64,000 bases of DNA from Butyrivibrio sp. XPD2002 (GTDB taxonomy: Bacteria > Bacillota > Clostridia > Lachnospirales > Lachnospiraceae): NCBI RefSeq assembly GCF_000423945.1, contig NZ_AUIY01000016.1, positions 62,001-126,000 of the forward strand. Reading direction: 5' to 3'. Positions 8,732-18,589 of this stretch are shown here, in pieces. Position 1 is the stretch's first letter, and each line of letters opens with the position of its first letter. A program made the position numbers and the translations under genes. Under the pieces are notes generated by a model that did not search any database, was not told the DNA's origin, and worked only from the letters and a program-made list of their open reading frames with translations.

Positions 8732-8755
8732 GATAAAAATTTATCATGCTATAGT
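8732..8755 (+). promoter_or_regulatory. Inverted repeat in the leader, possible operator
   Basis: GATAAA and TTTATC form six-base arms around two A residues (8732-8745), directly followed by a TATAGT hexamer at 8750. It sits between the promoter and the ribosome site and could bind a regulator; there is no direct proof. Confidence 0.3.
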
Positions 8756-8780
8756 ATACACTAACAATAAGGAGGTACTT

Positions 8781-9473
8781 ATGATTTACTCAACAGAGGT
8801 AAAAAATATGTGTCCCGTAACACAAGGGGTACATCATGGTGCTGCTCCCATTCCTGAAGAAGCAAAATGGGTTCAGTCCAAAGAGATTAAGGACATTTCC
8901 GGTTATACACATGGTATTGGCTGGTGTGCTCCTCAGCAGGGTGGCTGTAAGCTTTCCCTTAACGTAAAGGAAGGTGTCATCCAGGAGGCACTTGTAGAGA
9001 CTATCGGATGTTCCGGTATGACTCACTCAGCAGCTATGGCAGCTGAAATTCTTCCCGGTCTTACAGTTCTTGAAGCGCTCAATACAGACCTTGTATGTGA
9101 CGCTATCAACACAGCTATGAGAGAGCTGTTCCTTCAGATTGTATATGGCAGAACACAGTCTGCATTCTCAGAGGATGGACTTCAGATTGGTGCTGGCCTT
9201 GAGGATCTTGGTAAGGGATCACGTTCAATGGTTGGTACTACATATGGTACACTTGACAAGGGACCTCGTTATCTTGAGCTTACAGATGGTTATATCACAG
9301 ACCTTGCTCTTGATGAGAACGACGAGATCATCGGATATAAGTATGTTAACTTCGGAAAGATGATGGACTTCATCAAGGCTGGTGACGATGCTAACACAGC
9401 TATCGAGAAGGCTAAGGGTCAGTATGGCCGTGTTGCTGATGCAGCCAGATTCATCGATCCCAGAAAACAGTAA
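8781..9473 (+). CDS. NifU/IscU-like iron-sulfur cluster scaffold-type protein
   Basis: A 230-residue protein with three conserved cysteine sites: GWCAPQQGGCKLSLNV, TIGCSGMTHSAAMAAEIL and DLVCDAIN. The GCSGMTHSAA segment corresponds to the GCxA region of IscU/NifU scaffolds, which hold a nascent Fe-S cluster on cysteines. The C-terminal part is specific to clostridial relatives. The start has GGAGG five bases upstream. It is followed after 21 bases by the GGGtGRT gene, a pairing I recall from other anaerobic Firmicutes, so the two proteins probably act together. Codon usage is strongly biased, suggesting high expression. Confidence 0.75.
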   Translation: MIYSTEVKNMCPVTQGVHHGAAPIPEEAKWVQSKEIKDISGYTHGIGWCAPQQGGCKLSLNVKEGVIQEALVETIGCSGMTHSAAMAAEILPGLTVLEALNTDLVCDAINTAMRELFLQIVYGRTQSAFSEDGLQIGAGLEDLGKGSRSMVGTTYGTLDKGPRYLELTDGYITDLALDENDEIIGYKYVNFGKMMDFIKAGDDANTAIEKAKGQYGRVADAARFIDPRKQ

Positions 9474-9494
9474 TAAGGTAAGGAGGAAAATATA

Positions 9495-10514
9495 ATGGCT
9501 TTATTTGAATCATATGAAAGAAGAGAGCCCCAGATCCTGGCTTGCCTTAAGGAGTATGGAATCTCTTCTATCGAAGAATGTAAAGAAATCACAATGGCAG
9601 CAGGCATTGATGTATACAGCCTCATCGAGGGCATCCAGCCTATCTGCTTTGAAAATGCTAAGTGGGCTTACACAGTAGGCGCTGCTATCGCAATCAAGAA
9701 GAACTGCCGTAAGGCTGCTGATGCTGCTGCAGCAATCGGTATCGGTCTTCAGGCTTTCTGTATCCCTGGTTCTGTTGCAGACCGTCGTAAGGTTGGTCTT
9801 GGACATGGTAACCTTGGTAAGATGCTTCTTGAAGAGGATACAGAGTGCTTCGCATTCCTTGCAGGTCACGAGTCATTCGCTGCTGCTGAGGGTGCTATTG
9901 GTATAGCTGAGAAGGCTAACAAGGTTCGTACAAAGCCTCTTCGCGTTATCCTTAACGGTCTTGGAAAAGACGCTGCACAGATCATTTCCCGTATCAACGG
10001 CTTTACATATGTAGAGACAAAGTACAACTACTTCACAGGTGAGGTAGAGGAAGTCTTCAGAAAGTGCTATTCAAAGGATGCAAATTCACCTCGTGCAAAG
10101 GTTAACTGCTACGGCGCTAACGATGTACAGGAAGGTGTTGCTATCATGTGGAAGGAGAACGTTGACGTATCTATCACAGGTAACTCAACCAATCCTACAA
10201 GATTCCAGCATCCCGTTGCTGGTACTTACAAGAAGGAGCGTACTGAGGCTGGTAAGAAGTACTTCTCAGTTGCTTCAGGTGGTGGTACCGGACGTACACT
10301 TCATCCCGATAACATGGCAGCAGGTCCTGCTTCCTACGGTATGACAGATACTATGGGTCGTATGCACTCAGATGCTCAGTTTGCTGGTTCTTCTTCAGTT
10401 CCTGCACACGTTGAGATGATGGGTCTTATCGGCGCTGGTAACAACCCGATGGTAGGTATGACTGTTTCTACAGCCGTTTCTATCGAAGAGGCTGCAAAGG
10501 CTGGTAAGTTCTGA
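9495..10514 (+). CDS. GGGtGRT protein
   Basis: A 339-residue protein named for its conserved glycine-rich motif, seen here as SVASGGGTGRTLHPDNMAAG near residues 255-273. Other features are several cysteines in the first half (ACLKEYGISSIEECKE and PICFENAKW) and a repetitive Ala/Gly-rich core. The biochemical role of the family is not established. Its consistent position next to an Fe-S scaffold-like gene suggests a part in cluster chemistry or metal delivery. Codon usage is highly biased, like the upstream gene, so both are likely abundant cytosolic proteins. Confidence 0.8.
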   Translation: MALFESYERREPQILACLKEYGISSIEECKEITMAAGIDVYSLIEGIQPICFENAKWAYTVGAAIAIKKNCRKAADAAAAIGIGLQAFCIPGSVADRRKVGLGHGNLGKMLLEEDTECFAFLAGHESFAAAEGAIGIAEKANKVRTKPLRVILNGLGKDAAQIISRINGFTYVETKYNYFTGEVEEVFRKCYSKDANSPRAKVNCYGANDVQEGVAIMWKENVDVSITGNSTNPTRFQHPVAGTYKKERTEAGKKYFSVASGGGTGRTLHPDNMAAGPASYGMTDTMGRMHSDAQFAGSSSVPAHVEMMGLIGAGNNPMVGMTVSTAVSIEEAAKAGKF

Positions 10515-10620
10515 TCTCGATAACTTGCTGAGGTATTATCGAAGCTAGTTAGCGAGACCGTTCGGGCGAGCGAAGCGAGAGCCGAACTTCCTTGTGATAC
10601 TGGTATTATTCAAAAAACTA

Positions 10621-10656
10621 GCGTCGCGAAATTTAATTTCGCGGCGCTTTTCTTTT
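10621..10656 (+). terminator. Rho-independent terminator after the GGGtGRT gene
   Basis: GCGTCGCGAAAT and ATTTCGCGGCGC form a 12-base stem around TTA, followed by TTTTCTTTT. The preceding spacer (10515-10620) has no coding frame but contains the arms GTTCGG and CCGAAC around a short purine-rich loop. Confidence 0.8.
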
Positions 10657-10724
10657 GCCCAAAATTATCCTATTATAGACACGTTGCGCTTTTATAAATT
10701 GATACAAAGAAAGAATGAAATCTA

Positions 10725-11441
10725 ATGATAATGTGGATAATAGCTACTTTTGCAGCATTTTTTATAAAGGGCCTGTGCGGCTTTGCCAATACCCTTGTTT
10801 TTACAACAATCCTTGGTTTTGGAGTTAACAACGTAAATATCTCACCTGTTGAGCTGGTTCTGGGCTTTCCGTCCAACTGTATCCTGACATGGAAAAACAG
10901 GAAAAAGCTCGATATAAAAATCGTTCTGCCGATGATCCTGCTCATACTTCTTGGAAGTATTCCGGGAGCATTCCTTCTTAAGAATGTGGATGCCCACAAC
11001 ATAAAAATCCTGTTCGGCCTTGTCGTAGTACTTGTGGGAATAGAGATGATGCTGAAGGAATATGACAAGATCCACATGAAGGATTCAAAGCTTGTGCTTT
11101 TGTTAGTGGGAATCCTTGGCGGACTTATGTGCGGACTCTTCGGAGTTGGCGTTTTGATGGCAGCCTGCGTGAGCCGTGTCACCAACACAAGTGAGGAATT
11201 CAAGGCCAATCTCAGCGCGATTTTCATTATTGAGAATCTGTTCCGCATAGTGATGTATGCATCTATCGGAGTTATCACCTTTGAGTCACTTAAGCTTGTA
11301 GTATATCTTATTCCGTTTATGCTTGCGGGCGTGTTTGCAGGGATGAAGAGTGCGACGATTCTTGATGAAAAGCTTGTAAAAAAGCTTGTGATCGTGCTTC
11401 TTATTATATCCGGTCTTGCGCTTGTAATTAAAAATGTGTGA
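10725..11441 (+). CDS. TSUP family (TauE/SafE-type) membrane permease
   Basis: A 238-residue polytopic protein with about seven to eight membrane helices. The N-terminal FFIKGLCGFANTLVFTTILG and central GILGGLMCGLFGVGVLMAAC repeats are the pseudo-duplicated glycine motifs of the TSUP family, which move sulfonates, sulfite or other small organic anions. PVELVLGFPSNCILTWKNRK is the usual loop after the second helix. The ATG at 10725 has only a weak AAAGAAAG ribosome site. It is flanked by a terminator upstream and a signalling gene downstream, so it is probably a single-gene unit. Confidence 0.75.
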   Translation: MIMWIIATFAAFFIKGLCGFANTLVFTTILGFGVNNVNISPVELVLGFPSNCILTWKNRKKLDIKIVLPMILLILLGSIPGAFLLKNVDAHNIKILFGLVVVLVGIEMMLKEYDKIHMKDSKLVLLLVGILGGLMCGLFGVGVLMAACVSRVTNTSEEFKANLSAIFIIENLFRIVMYASIGVITFESLKLVVYLIPFMLAGVFAGMKSATILDEKLVKKLVIVLLIISGLALVIKNV

Positions 11442-11594
11442 TCCGATTTTATCAGCAATATTCAAAAAGTTTATATTTATTTAAGTACTTATTCACGATA
11501 TTTCATATACAATGGTATTGTAGCTTATGATATGAGTATAACTGTGCCCTGTATTTCAGAGGGGATTGTTATCGCATTTTTGGTGGTGATAAGT

Positions 11595-12974
11595 ATGGAT
11601 TTTTCAGCACTGATCAATTCGATAAGTACAATAGCATGCGTATTGTCCGTGGAGAGACTTCCTGATGACAAGATAGGCGATCTGCGTATTGTTGCAGCTA
11701 ACAAGGCCTATAAGGATTCCATGCCGCCCAACTATTATGACGGAATGCTGTATACTGAGCTTTTTCCAAAGGAGAGAAAGTTCGAGCACTTCGTTGCGTC
11801 CTCTTGCTTAAAGCGTAAGCAGATACATACATATGTTGAGGCTAAGACCATTGGAAAGTGGATGGATCAGGTATATATTCCGCTGGAATCAGACAGGGAT
11901 GATATCGGATATTGCATTTTTTCCTATGAGTTAACCGAAAATGCTGATCCTGAGAGAATGGGCAACATCAGTCATGATACGGCGACTTCGGTAATTAAGA
12001 GCTGTGCTGTTTTCAGAACTGCAGAAAACTTCCACACGGCAGCAAGTGAGGTTGTGCAGGAGCTGTTTGAAAAATGCGAGGCCGACCGTGTAAGAGTTGT
12101 AAGCGTTGATGAGCTTACACAGGGGCTTAAGTATATTGCCGGAAAGGCTAAGAATGGCTTCGATGACCAGGATCAGGGAGTAGATAAAATCCCTCCGGAG
12201 GTCGTTAAAACCTGGAATAAGACTATTGAACAAACTAACTGCCTCATTATTACTGACGAGGCGGATATGAAAAATCTGGAGGATAGAAATCCTGAATGGG
12301 CGAAATCATTACAGGAAGCAGGCGTAAAGAGCATTTGCTTTGTTCCGCTTTTCCAGAATAACAATATAATCGGCTATCTTTATGTAACCAATTTTGATAC
12401 CAGCAGAACCATTGAAATCAAAGAGCTTCTTGAGCACACATCATTTTTCCTGGCAGCGGAGCTTGCAAACAATAACCTCATGGAAAAGATGAGAGAGCTC
12501 AGTAATCTCGATACTCTGACCGGTGTTTTCAACAGAAATGCCATGAATATCCGTGTCGATGAATTTGTATCAAAGGCAGAGCTCAGACTTCGGCCCTACG
12601 GTGTTATTTTCATTGACCTGAACGGACTTAAGTTTATAAATGATAAGTACGGTCATGAGGCGGGCGATCAGATGCTGTGGTCCGCGGCCTCCATTATCTC
12701 CGAGATATTTGGGGATGATGAGATTTACAGAGCCGGCGGCGATGAATTCACCATCATCTGCACGAAGCTGTCAGAGGATGTGTTCCTGGATAAGGTCAGA
12801 AGGCTTCGTGAAAAGACCGCATATCCTTCAGAGATAACGATGTCCATCGGCTATCATTATTCCGGAAGCGGAGATGATATACGAATCGCAATGCGCAATG
12901 CCGACCTTGCCATGTACAAGGACAAGGAAGAATTCTATCAGGAGCATCCCGAGCTCAGGGGCAGGAAGATCTGA
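11595..12974 (+). CDS. Diguanylate cyclase with GAF-like sensor domain
   Basis: The start at 11595 (MDFSALINSIST) follows GGTGGTGAT at a good distance; a longer frame from 11532 adds an unconvincing 21 residues. Domains in order are a PAS-like N-terminal region (about 1-120), a GAF-like domain (about 140-310, with ICFVPLFQNNNIIGYLYVTN) and a C-terminal GGDEF domain (about 320-455) with the intact active-site motif RAGGDEF. The product-inhibition site RxxD is not conserved (FGDD at that position). It should make cyclic di-GMP. There is no membrane segment, so it is likely a cytosolic sensor. Confidence 0.85.
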   Translation: MDFSALINSISTIACVLSVERLPDDKIGDLRIVAANKAYKDSMPPNYYDGMLYTELFPKERKFEHFVASSCLKRKQIHTYVEAKTIGKWMDQVYIPLESDRDDIGYCIFSYELTENADPERMGNISHDTATSVIKSCAVFRTAENFHTAASEVVQELFEKCEADRVRVVSVDELTQGLKYIAGKAKNGFDDQDQGVDKIPPEVVKTWNKTIEQTNCLIITDEADMKNLEDRNPEWAKSLQEAGVKSICFVPLFQNNNIIGYLYVTNFDTSRTIEIKELLEHTSFFLAAELANNNLMEKMRELSNLDTLTGVFNRNAMNIRVDEFVSKAELRLRPYGVIFIDLNGLKFINDKYGHEAGDQMLWSAASIISEIFGDDEIYRAGGDEFTIICTKLSEDVFLDKVRRLREKTAYPSEITMSIGYHYSGSGDDIRIAMRNADLAMYKDKEEFYQEHPELRGRKI

Positions 12975-13000
12975 AGTAGCTTATGAAAATTGTTAAAAAA

Positions 13001-13036
13001 GTCCTTCGTGAGAGTATCCACTCACGGAGGATTTTA
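13001..13036 (+). terminator. Rho-independent terminator after the diguanylate cyclase gene
   Basis: TCCTTCGTGAG and CTCACGGAGGA form an 11-base stem (one G-T pair) with an eight-base loop, followed by TTTT. Confidence 0.75.
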
Positions 13037-13098
13037 ATATTGTTACTGCAAAAATTGTTCTTATAGTTTCCTATAAAAAATTTTACTACGTTTATATA

Positions 13099-13127
13099 TT
13101 GACATGAAAATCCCTAAACTATAAACT
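13099..13127 (+). promoter_or_regulatory. Candidate promoter for the protease locus
   Basis: TTGACA at 13099 with TAAACT at 13122 (17-base spacing), about 120 bases before the first gene of the 13.2-19.4 kb locus. Downstream at 13202-13220 an AATGTAT/ATACATT inverted repeat lies in the leader. Confidence 0.45.
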
Positions 13128-13250
13128 AGATACATCGCACGCTTTAACACTTAAAAGCGTTAATGACAAAAAGTATCTTTTATACATCATAGTGGCAGAA
13201 AAATGTATAAACATACATTTTTTAACCCAAAAAGGTACTACGGGAGAAGT

Positions 13251-13994
13251 ATGGGGACAGTTGAATATGAAAAAGTAGAGGGCTTTGATGTTCCGGGAGC
13301 TCTCCAAGGGGAAAAGGTCGAACTTCCTTCTGATCTTGAAGGGGACAGTTCAGATTTAGTTACGGAACACATCTATATCATTTTTTCTAAAAATATCTCA
13401 ATCGAAAACGGAATAAAGCTCATCGAGGACGAGGTGCTATCCGGGGAAAAGCTTGACGTCAGAAGACAGGATGAATCCGGTCACGCTATCGTTTGTGTGG
13501 TGAACTCTGCCCAGAGGAAGGCCATTGAGAACCTGGCCGACGTGGAGAGAGTGAAGGTACAGGAGGCTGCAAATCCAACCTCAGAAAAAAAAACTGACGA
13601 GGGAGAGGACGCTAAAGCTGTAGAAGCAACTGAAGCAGGCCGCTCAGAAGCAAATAGCACAGAAGCGGAAAGTGCAGAAGCAGAAAGCACAGAAGCTGAA
13701 GGTGCTACAGAAAAAGCTTCAGATGAAGCATCTACCGAAGAAGTCACGGATCAGGCAGAAGCTTCAAACACCGCAGAATCTGCAGAGACATCAGAAGAAT
13801 CAGAGACATCAGAAGAGGCGGAGACATCTGAAGAATCAGAAGAATCTGAGGAATCTGAAACTGAGGCTTCAGTAGCTGTCACATCCGATGAGACGGGAGG
13901 AAAGAATAGCGGCTCCCATGCCTACGGAATTACGATTGCAGCAGTGATTGCTCTCGTGGCCGTTGCAATTGCAGTTTTTCTGCGCAAAAAATAA
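13251..13994 (+). CDS. Tail-anchored protein with peptidase-inhibitor-I9-like domain and Glu-rich stalk
   Basis: The 247-residue product (start at 13251 behind GGGAGA) has three parts: residues about 35-105 resembling the I9 propeptide/inhibitor fold of subtilisins (EHIYIIFSKNIS, then AIVCVVNSAQRKAIENLADV and VERVKVQE); a low-complexity Glu/Ser/Ala/Thr stalk (about 110-215, with repeated AEST and EESEE units); and one C-terminal membrane helix followed by RKK. No signal peptide is visible, so the topology is puzzling. It lies just upstream of a subtilase, so it may inhibit, chaperone or tether that protease; this is inference from fold resemblance and position. Confidence 0.5.
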   Translation: MGTVEYEKVEGFDVPGALQGEKVELPSDLEGDSSDLVTEHIYIIFSKNISIENGIKLIEDEVLSGEKLDVRRQDESGHAIVCVVNSAQRKAIENLADVERVKVQEAANPTSEKKTDEGEDAKAVEATEAGRSEANSTEAESAEAESTEAEGATEKASDEASTEEVTDQAEASNTAESAETSEESETSEEAETSEESEESEESETEASVAVTSDETGGKNSGSHAYGITIAAVIALVAVAIAVFLRKK

Positions 13995-14101
13995 GCATTA
14001 TTGTGCTAGTAACCATTTAAAGGTTTAGCTCAATATCCGGTTTTTTATAGATTATTGCTGACCTATAAATGTTTACCAATATAAAAAACGGAGGAATGTG
14101 T

Positions 14102-17100
14102 ATGAAAAGAAAAGTTTGCCCCAAAAAGGCGCTGGCTGTGATTCTTGCCGCATCCTTGGCATTGTCACCAACTATCACAGTATCTGCAGCTTCTTTGGGA
14201 GACGGGGAAGTGACCCTGGATGGTGTAAGTTCAGGGGATGCCGGTGATGGGGAAGAAGCCGGTAAATCAGATGAGACCGTTAAAGATTCATCTGAAGAAG
14301 CTCCTACAGATGATGCTGCAGCTGACAAGAAGGATGAGGAAACAACCGAGAAGCCTTCAGACGAGGCAGAGGATGTAGAGGACGTAGAAGATGAAGACGC
14401 TCCTTTATTTGAGAAGGTAGATCCGGAAGAAGAGGGACTCGAGGATCCTGCTACAGCTATCGAGGGTGAAACACCTGATATTCCTGTGGAGGAGAAGGAC
14501 CCCGAGGAGCAGACCCGTGTTATCATCGTTATGGAAGGCGACAGCGTACTTGACGCCGGTTACGATACAGAGGATCTTGCTGAGAATGATGCAGCCATGG
14601 ACCTTTCCGACAGCATTGTTGCACAGCAGGAGGTACAGGTTGAGAAGATCTCCGACGAAGCTTTAGGCGGAGAGGATCTCGATGTAAATTACAATCTTTC
14701 AATTCTTACCAATGCAGTATCTGCAGATGTTGCATACAAAGATATTGAGAATATCGAAAAAGTTGACGGCGTTGAAGCTGTTTACGTAGCTCAGAAGTAC
14801 GATCCGCAGGAGACTGCTGATCCCCAGACCATAACTTCTGGTGATATGGTTGGAAGCTACACCACATGGGCTACAGGCTACACAGGTGCCGGTACAAGAG
14901 TAGCCGTAATTGATACAGGTATCGATGTTGACCATCCTTCCTTTGATGGCGCAGCATTCGAGACACATCTTCAGGAAACAGCTGAGGAAGCAGGCAGAAC
15001 AATAGAGGATTACGATCTTCTTGATGCAGGCGAGATCGAAGCAGTTCTTCCTAACCTTAACGCAACACAGAGAAGCGAAGGCGTTACAGCTGATCAGTTA
15101 TATCAGAATGAAAAGATTCCTTTCGCTTTCAACTATGTAGATAAGAACCTCGACATCACACATGACAATGATGACGAGGGTGACCACGGAACCCACGTTT
15201 CAGGTATTGCAACAGCTAACTCATATATTCCTGATGCTGCATCTGAAACAGGTTACTCAAGACAGGAAAACGGAGTTGTAGGTATCGCTCCCGATGCACA
15301 GCTCATCACCATGAAGGTATTTGGTACAAACGGTGGTGCATACAGTGATGATTACATGGCAGCTATTGAGGATGCTATCCTCCTTAAGGCTGATGTCGTT
15401 AACTTAAGTCTTGGTTCATCAGCTGCAGGTTACTCTTCAGATTCTGAAGCTTATGTAAATGAGATTTTCAAGAAGCTTGAAGGAACAAGCACAGTTGTTT
15501 CAATCTCAGCTGGAAACGCAGGACGCTGGGCAGACAACTCTGCTTACGGTGTAAACCTTAGCGGTGACGTTAACCAGGATACAGTCGGATCACCCGGATC
15601 CTACTACAACGCATTTACTGTTGCCAGTGCCGTTAACAGCGGATTTACAGGCAACTACTTCATCACTCCTGATGGAAACAGCGTATTCTACACAGCTGGT
15701 AATGATACTCTTGCTCCCGAGTTCCAGACTCTTGATACATCAGCAGATCAGACCGGAACAGATTATCCTTTTGTATTCTTAAGGGCAAAGGGGGAGGCAG
15801 CAGATTACGAAGGTATTGATGTTAAGGACAAGATCGTATTTGTTCAGAGAGGTGCAATCACTTTTGGTGAGAAGCAGATGAATGCTGAGGCAGCAGGTGC
15901 CAAGGCTGTAGTTATCTACAACAACGCACCCGGAACTATCAGCATGACACTCCAGGGAAGCACAGCAGTTATCCCTGCAGTATCCATCACTCTTGCAGAG
16001 GGTGAAGCCATTGCACAGAGCGCTGAGCAGGTTTCCGAGACAGTATTTGAGGGTACTCTTAATGTTGTTGGTAAAGTTAAGACCAACTACGAAGCTCCCG
16101 ACGGATACACAATGAGTGATTTCTCTTCATACGGTGTACCCGGATCACTTGATCTTAAGCCTGAGATCACAGCTCCCGGTGGAAACATCTATTCAACAAG
16201 AGACAAGGGCACATATGGAAACATGAGCGGTACATCAATGTCAGCTCCTTCCATCGCTGGTCAGAGTGCACTTGTTGAGCAGTACATCAGAGAGAACGGG
16301 CTTGCAGATAAAAACGATGTTTCAGTTCGTACTCTTGCACAGTCACTTATCATGAGCACAGCAGTTCCGCTTCATGAGGATAATGATGCAGCAGCACCTG
16401 AAATTTCACCCAGATCACAGGGTGCAGGTCTTGCAAATGTTTATGATGCAGTTACATCACCTTCTTACATCCTTGTTGGTGATAAGAATGGCAACGATGG
16501 TAAGGCTAAGGTTGTTCTTGGCGACGATCCTTCAAGAAGCGGTAACTACAGCTTCTCATTTGATGTTTACAACATGTCTGAGAACCCTCAGTACTATGTT
16601 CTTGACGCAAGCGTACTTACAGAGCAGCTTTATGAGGACGGCGGAATCACATATTTCGCAGGCTCATCACACAAGCTTAATCCTGAGGTTACACTTACAG
16701 CCGACGATACTACACTTGTTTACGACTTAAACGGCGACGGTAAGATCAACAGCAAGGATCGCAAGGTTCTTCTTCAGGTAGTAAATGGCTCCAAGGAGCT
16801 TTCACTTGTTTCAGAGCACGAGGATTACTTCGACCTTAACAAGGACGGCGTTGTAAATACAAAGGACGTATACCTCTTCGGACAGCAGATCAAGAAAAAG
16901 GTAGACGTTGCAGACTTTGACCTCAGAGTAATGCAGGTTAAGGATTCTACAAAGGTTAATGTAACAATCAACCTTTCAGACAGCGACAGAGAGTATCTCG
17001 CCGGATTTGAAAATGGTATGTATGTAGATGGTTACATCTATGTAAACGGTGTTGTATCACTTTCAGTTCCGTTCCTTGCATTCTATGGAAGCTGGATGGA

Positions 17101-18589
17101 TTCCTCAATGTATGAGAACTTCGATTTCCTTAGAGCAGTTCACGATAAGGAATATGCTAAGAATGCAGCAACCTATGTAGGACTTTCAAAAACTAACTTC
17201 CTTACAGTATTCCCGATGGGAGATGAAGAGGAAGACTACTATATTCCTAACCTGTTCGCACAGGATGATGAGTACATCGCAGACAGAAATGCGATCAGCT
17301 CACTTAATGGAACAGTACTTGGTTCTCAGTATTACTCACTTATCAGAAATGCCAGCAGAGTAATCATGAGCATCACAGATAAGAACACAGGTGAAGAGTA
17401 CTTCAAGCACGTTGAGTATGAGAACTATGCTTCATTTGTTTATAACGGGCAGTGGCAGAATTACATCCAGGCTCAGGAACTTAACTGGGCAGGAACAGAT
17501 GCAAATGGTGAGCCCCTTGAGGATGGTACAGAGGTTAATGTCACAATCGAGGCAGTTCCCAGCTACTATGACAATGTAGAGGATCCTTCTACACTTGATG
17601 GTAAGGGACTTTACATGACAACACCTATCGCAATCGATAACACAGAGCCTGTTATCACTGATGCTGTTAAGAATCAGGATGGCGGCTATGACCTTACACT
17701 TTATGACAACAGATATTCAGCAGCAGTACTTCTTATCAGCAGCGATAAGAAATCACTCATCGGAAGATATGCTGTTAACCAGCAGAACAAGGATGAGGAT
17801 GTAGTTGTTTCAGTAGAGGTACCGGATGATGTATTCTACGCAGAAGTATTCGACTATGCAGGCAATGCATCAGTTTACCGCTTCAACAACACAGGACATG
17901 CTGATACAAAGTACGTTACAGAGATAAGCGTTGATAAGGAAAGCCTTGAGCTTGAGGTTGGCGATTCCGCTAAGGTCAATGTTACTGTAGGACCTAAGTG
18001 GCTTGCTGAGGGCTACAACGCAGTTGAGTGGATGAGCTCTGATGAGGACGTTGTTCTTGTTAACCAGAACGGTGTTGTAAAGGCTATCTCAGAAGGTAAA
18101 GCAACAGTTATGGTAGCAACCCTTGCAACTAACAAGAAGGGTGAGCACCTTGTAGCTAAGATTGAAGTAACAGTTACAGATCCTACAACAGTTTCAGACG
18201 GTAATGCAGGTGATGAGCCCAGCGAGGATGCTGATTCAAACGACGATTACTCAGAGCCTCAGACACGCAAGGATGAAACCGCTGAGGAAAGTAGAGAGCC
18301 TGAGCAGGAGGAAGCTAAGGACGAAACCAAGGAAGAGTCCAAGGACGAAACCAAGGAAGAGTCCAAAGACGAGACCAAAGAAGAGAACAAGGAAGAGGCT
18401 CAGGATGAGGTGAAGGACGAAACCAAGGAAGAAGCCAGGGATGAGGCCGAGCCCAAAGCACAGGAGCCTACAGAAGAAAAGACAGACGATGACGCTTCTG
18501 ACGATTCTAAAGAGGATGACTCTGCAGCAGGAAATAAAACAGATGACTCTGCAAAAGAGGATGAGTTAGGAGGAAACAACAATGACTAA
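14102..18589 (+). CDS. Secreted multidomain subtilisin-like serine protease (S8) with internal dockerin-like module
   Basis: The start at 14102 follows GGAGG by seven bases and gives a signal peptide (MKRKVCPKKALAVILAAS...). The 1495 residues comprise: an acidic region; an I9 propeptide (about 138-235); the S8 domain with Asp271 (VIDTGIDVDHP), His362 (DHGTHVSG), Asn472 (SAGNAG) and Ser712 (GTSMSAP); a PA insert (about 575-610); a dockerin-like pair of Ca-binding repeats starting at 875 (DLNGDGKINSKDRK) and 911 (DLNKDGVVNTKDV); beta domains; a Big2 Ig-like domain (about 1271-1360); and a Lys/Glu/Asp tail with repeated KDETKEES units. All catalytic residues are present. There is no LPXTG or C-terminal membrane anchor. 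Confidence 0.9.
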   Translation: MKRKVCPKKALAVILAASLALSPTITVSAASLGDGEVTLDGVSSGDAGDGEEAGKSDETVKDSSEEAPTDDAAADKKDEETTEKPSDEAEDVEDVEDEDAPLFEKVDPEEEGLEDPATAIEGETPDIPVEEKDPEEQTRVIIVMEGDSVLDAGYDTEDLAENDAAMDLSDSIVAQQEVQVEKISDEALGGEDLDVNYNLSILTNAVSADVAYKDIENIEKVDGVEAVYVAQKYDPQETADPQTITSGDMVGSYTTWATGYTGAGTRVAVIDTGIDVDHPSFDGAAFETHLQETAEEAGRTIEDYDLLDAGEIEAVLPNLNATQRSEGVTADQLYQNEKIPFAFNYVDKNLDITHDNDDEGDHGTHVSGIATANSYIPDAASETGYSRQENGVVGIAPDAQLITMKVFGTNGGAYSDDYMAAIEDAILLKADVVNLSLGSSAAGYSSDSEAYVNEIFKKLEGTSTVVSISAGNAGRWADNSAYGVNLSGDVNQDTVGSPGSYYNAFTVASAVNSGFTGNYFITPDGNSVFYTAGNDTLAPEFQTLDTSADQTGTDYPFVFLRAKGEAADYEGIDVKDKIVFVQRGAITFGEKQMNAEAAGAKAVVIYNNAPGTISMTLQGSTAVIPAVSITLAEGEAIAQSAEQVSETVFEGTLNVVGKVKTNYEAPDGYTMSDFSSYGVPGSLDLKPEITAPGGNIYSTRDKGTYGNMSGTSMSAPSIAGQSALVEQYIRENGLADKNDVSVRTLAQSLIMSTAVPLHEDNDAAAPEISPRSQGAGLANVYDAVTSPSYILVGDKNGNDGKAKVVLGDDPSRSGNYSFSFDVYNMSENPQYYVLDASVLTEQLYEDGGITYFAGSSHKLNPEVTLTADDTTLVYDLNGDGKINSKDRKVLLQVVNGSKELSLVSEHEDYFDLNKDGVVNTKDVYLFGQQIKKKVDVADFDLRVMQVKDSTKVNVTINLSDSDREYLAGFENGMYVDGYIYVNGVVSLSVPFLAFYGSWMDSSMYENFDFLRAVHDKEYAKNAATYVGLSKTNFLTVFPMGDEEEDYYIPNLFAQDDEYIADRNAISSLNGTVLGSQYYSLIRNASRVIMSITDKNTGEEYFKHVEYENYASFVYNGQWQNYIQAQELNWAGTDANGEPLEDGTEVNVTIEAVPSYYDNVEDPSTLDGKGLYMTTPIAIDNTEPVITDAVKNQDGGYDLTLYDNRYSAAVLLISSDKKSLIGRYAVNQQNKDEDVVVSVEVPDDVFYAEVFDYAGNASVYRFNNTGHADTKYVTEISVDKESLELEVGDSAKVNVTVGPKWLAEGYNAVEWMSSDEDVVLVNQNGVVKAISEGKATVMVATLATNKKGEHLVAKIEVTVTDPTTVSDGNAGDEPSEDADSNDDYSEPQTRKDETAEESREPEQEEAKDETKEESKDETKEESKDETKEENKEEAQDEVKDETKEEARDEAEPKAQEPTEEKTDDDASDDSKEDDSAAGNKTDDSAKEDELGGNNND

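Noticed and set aside
10673-11458. Long minus-strand frame opposite the TSUP permease gene
   Set aside because: It is a product of codon bias in the real gene. The translation has no domain and the plus-strand gene has clear family motifs.
14017-14526. Ser-rich minus-strand frame opposite the protease N-terminus
   Set aside because: The Ser runs are the complement of Glu/Asp/Ala codons in the acidic region of the protease.
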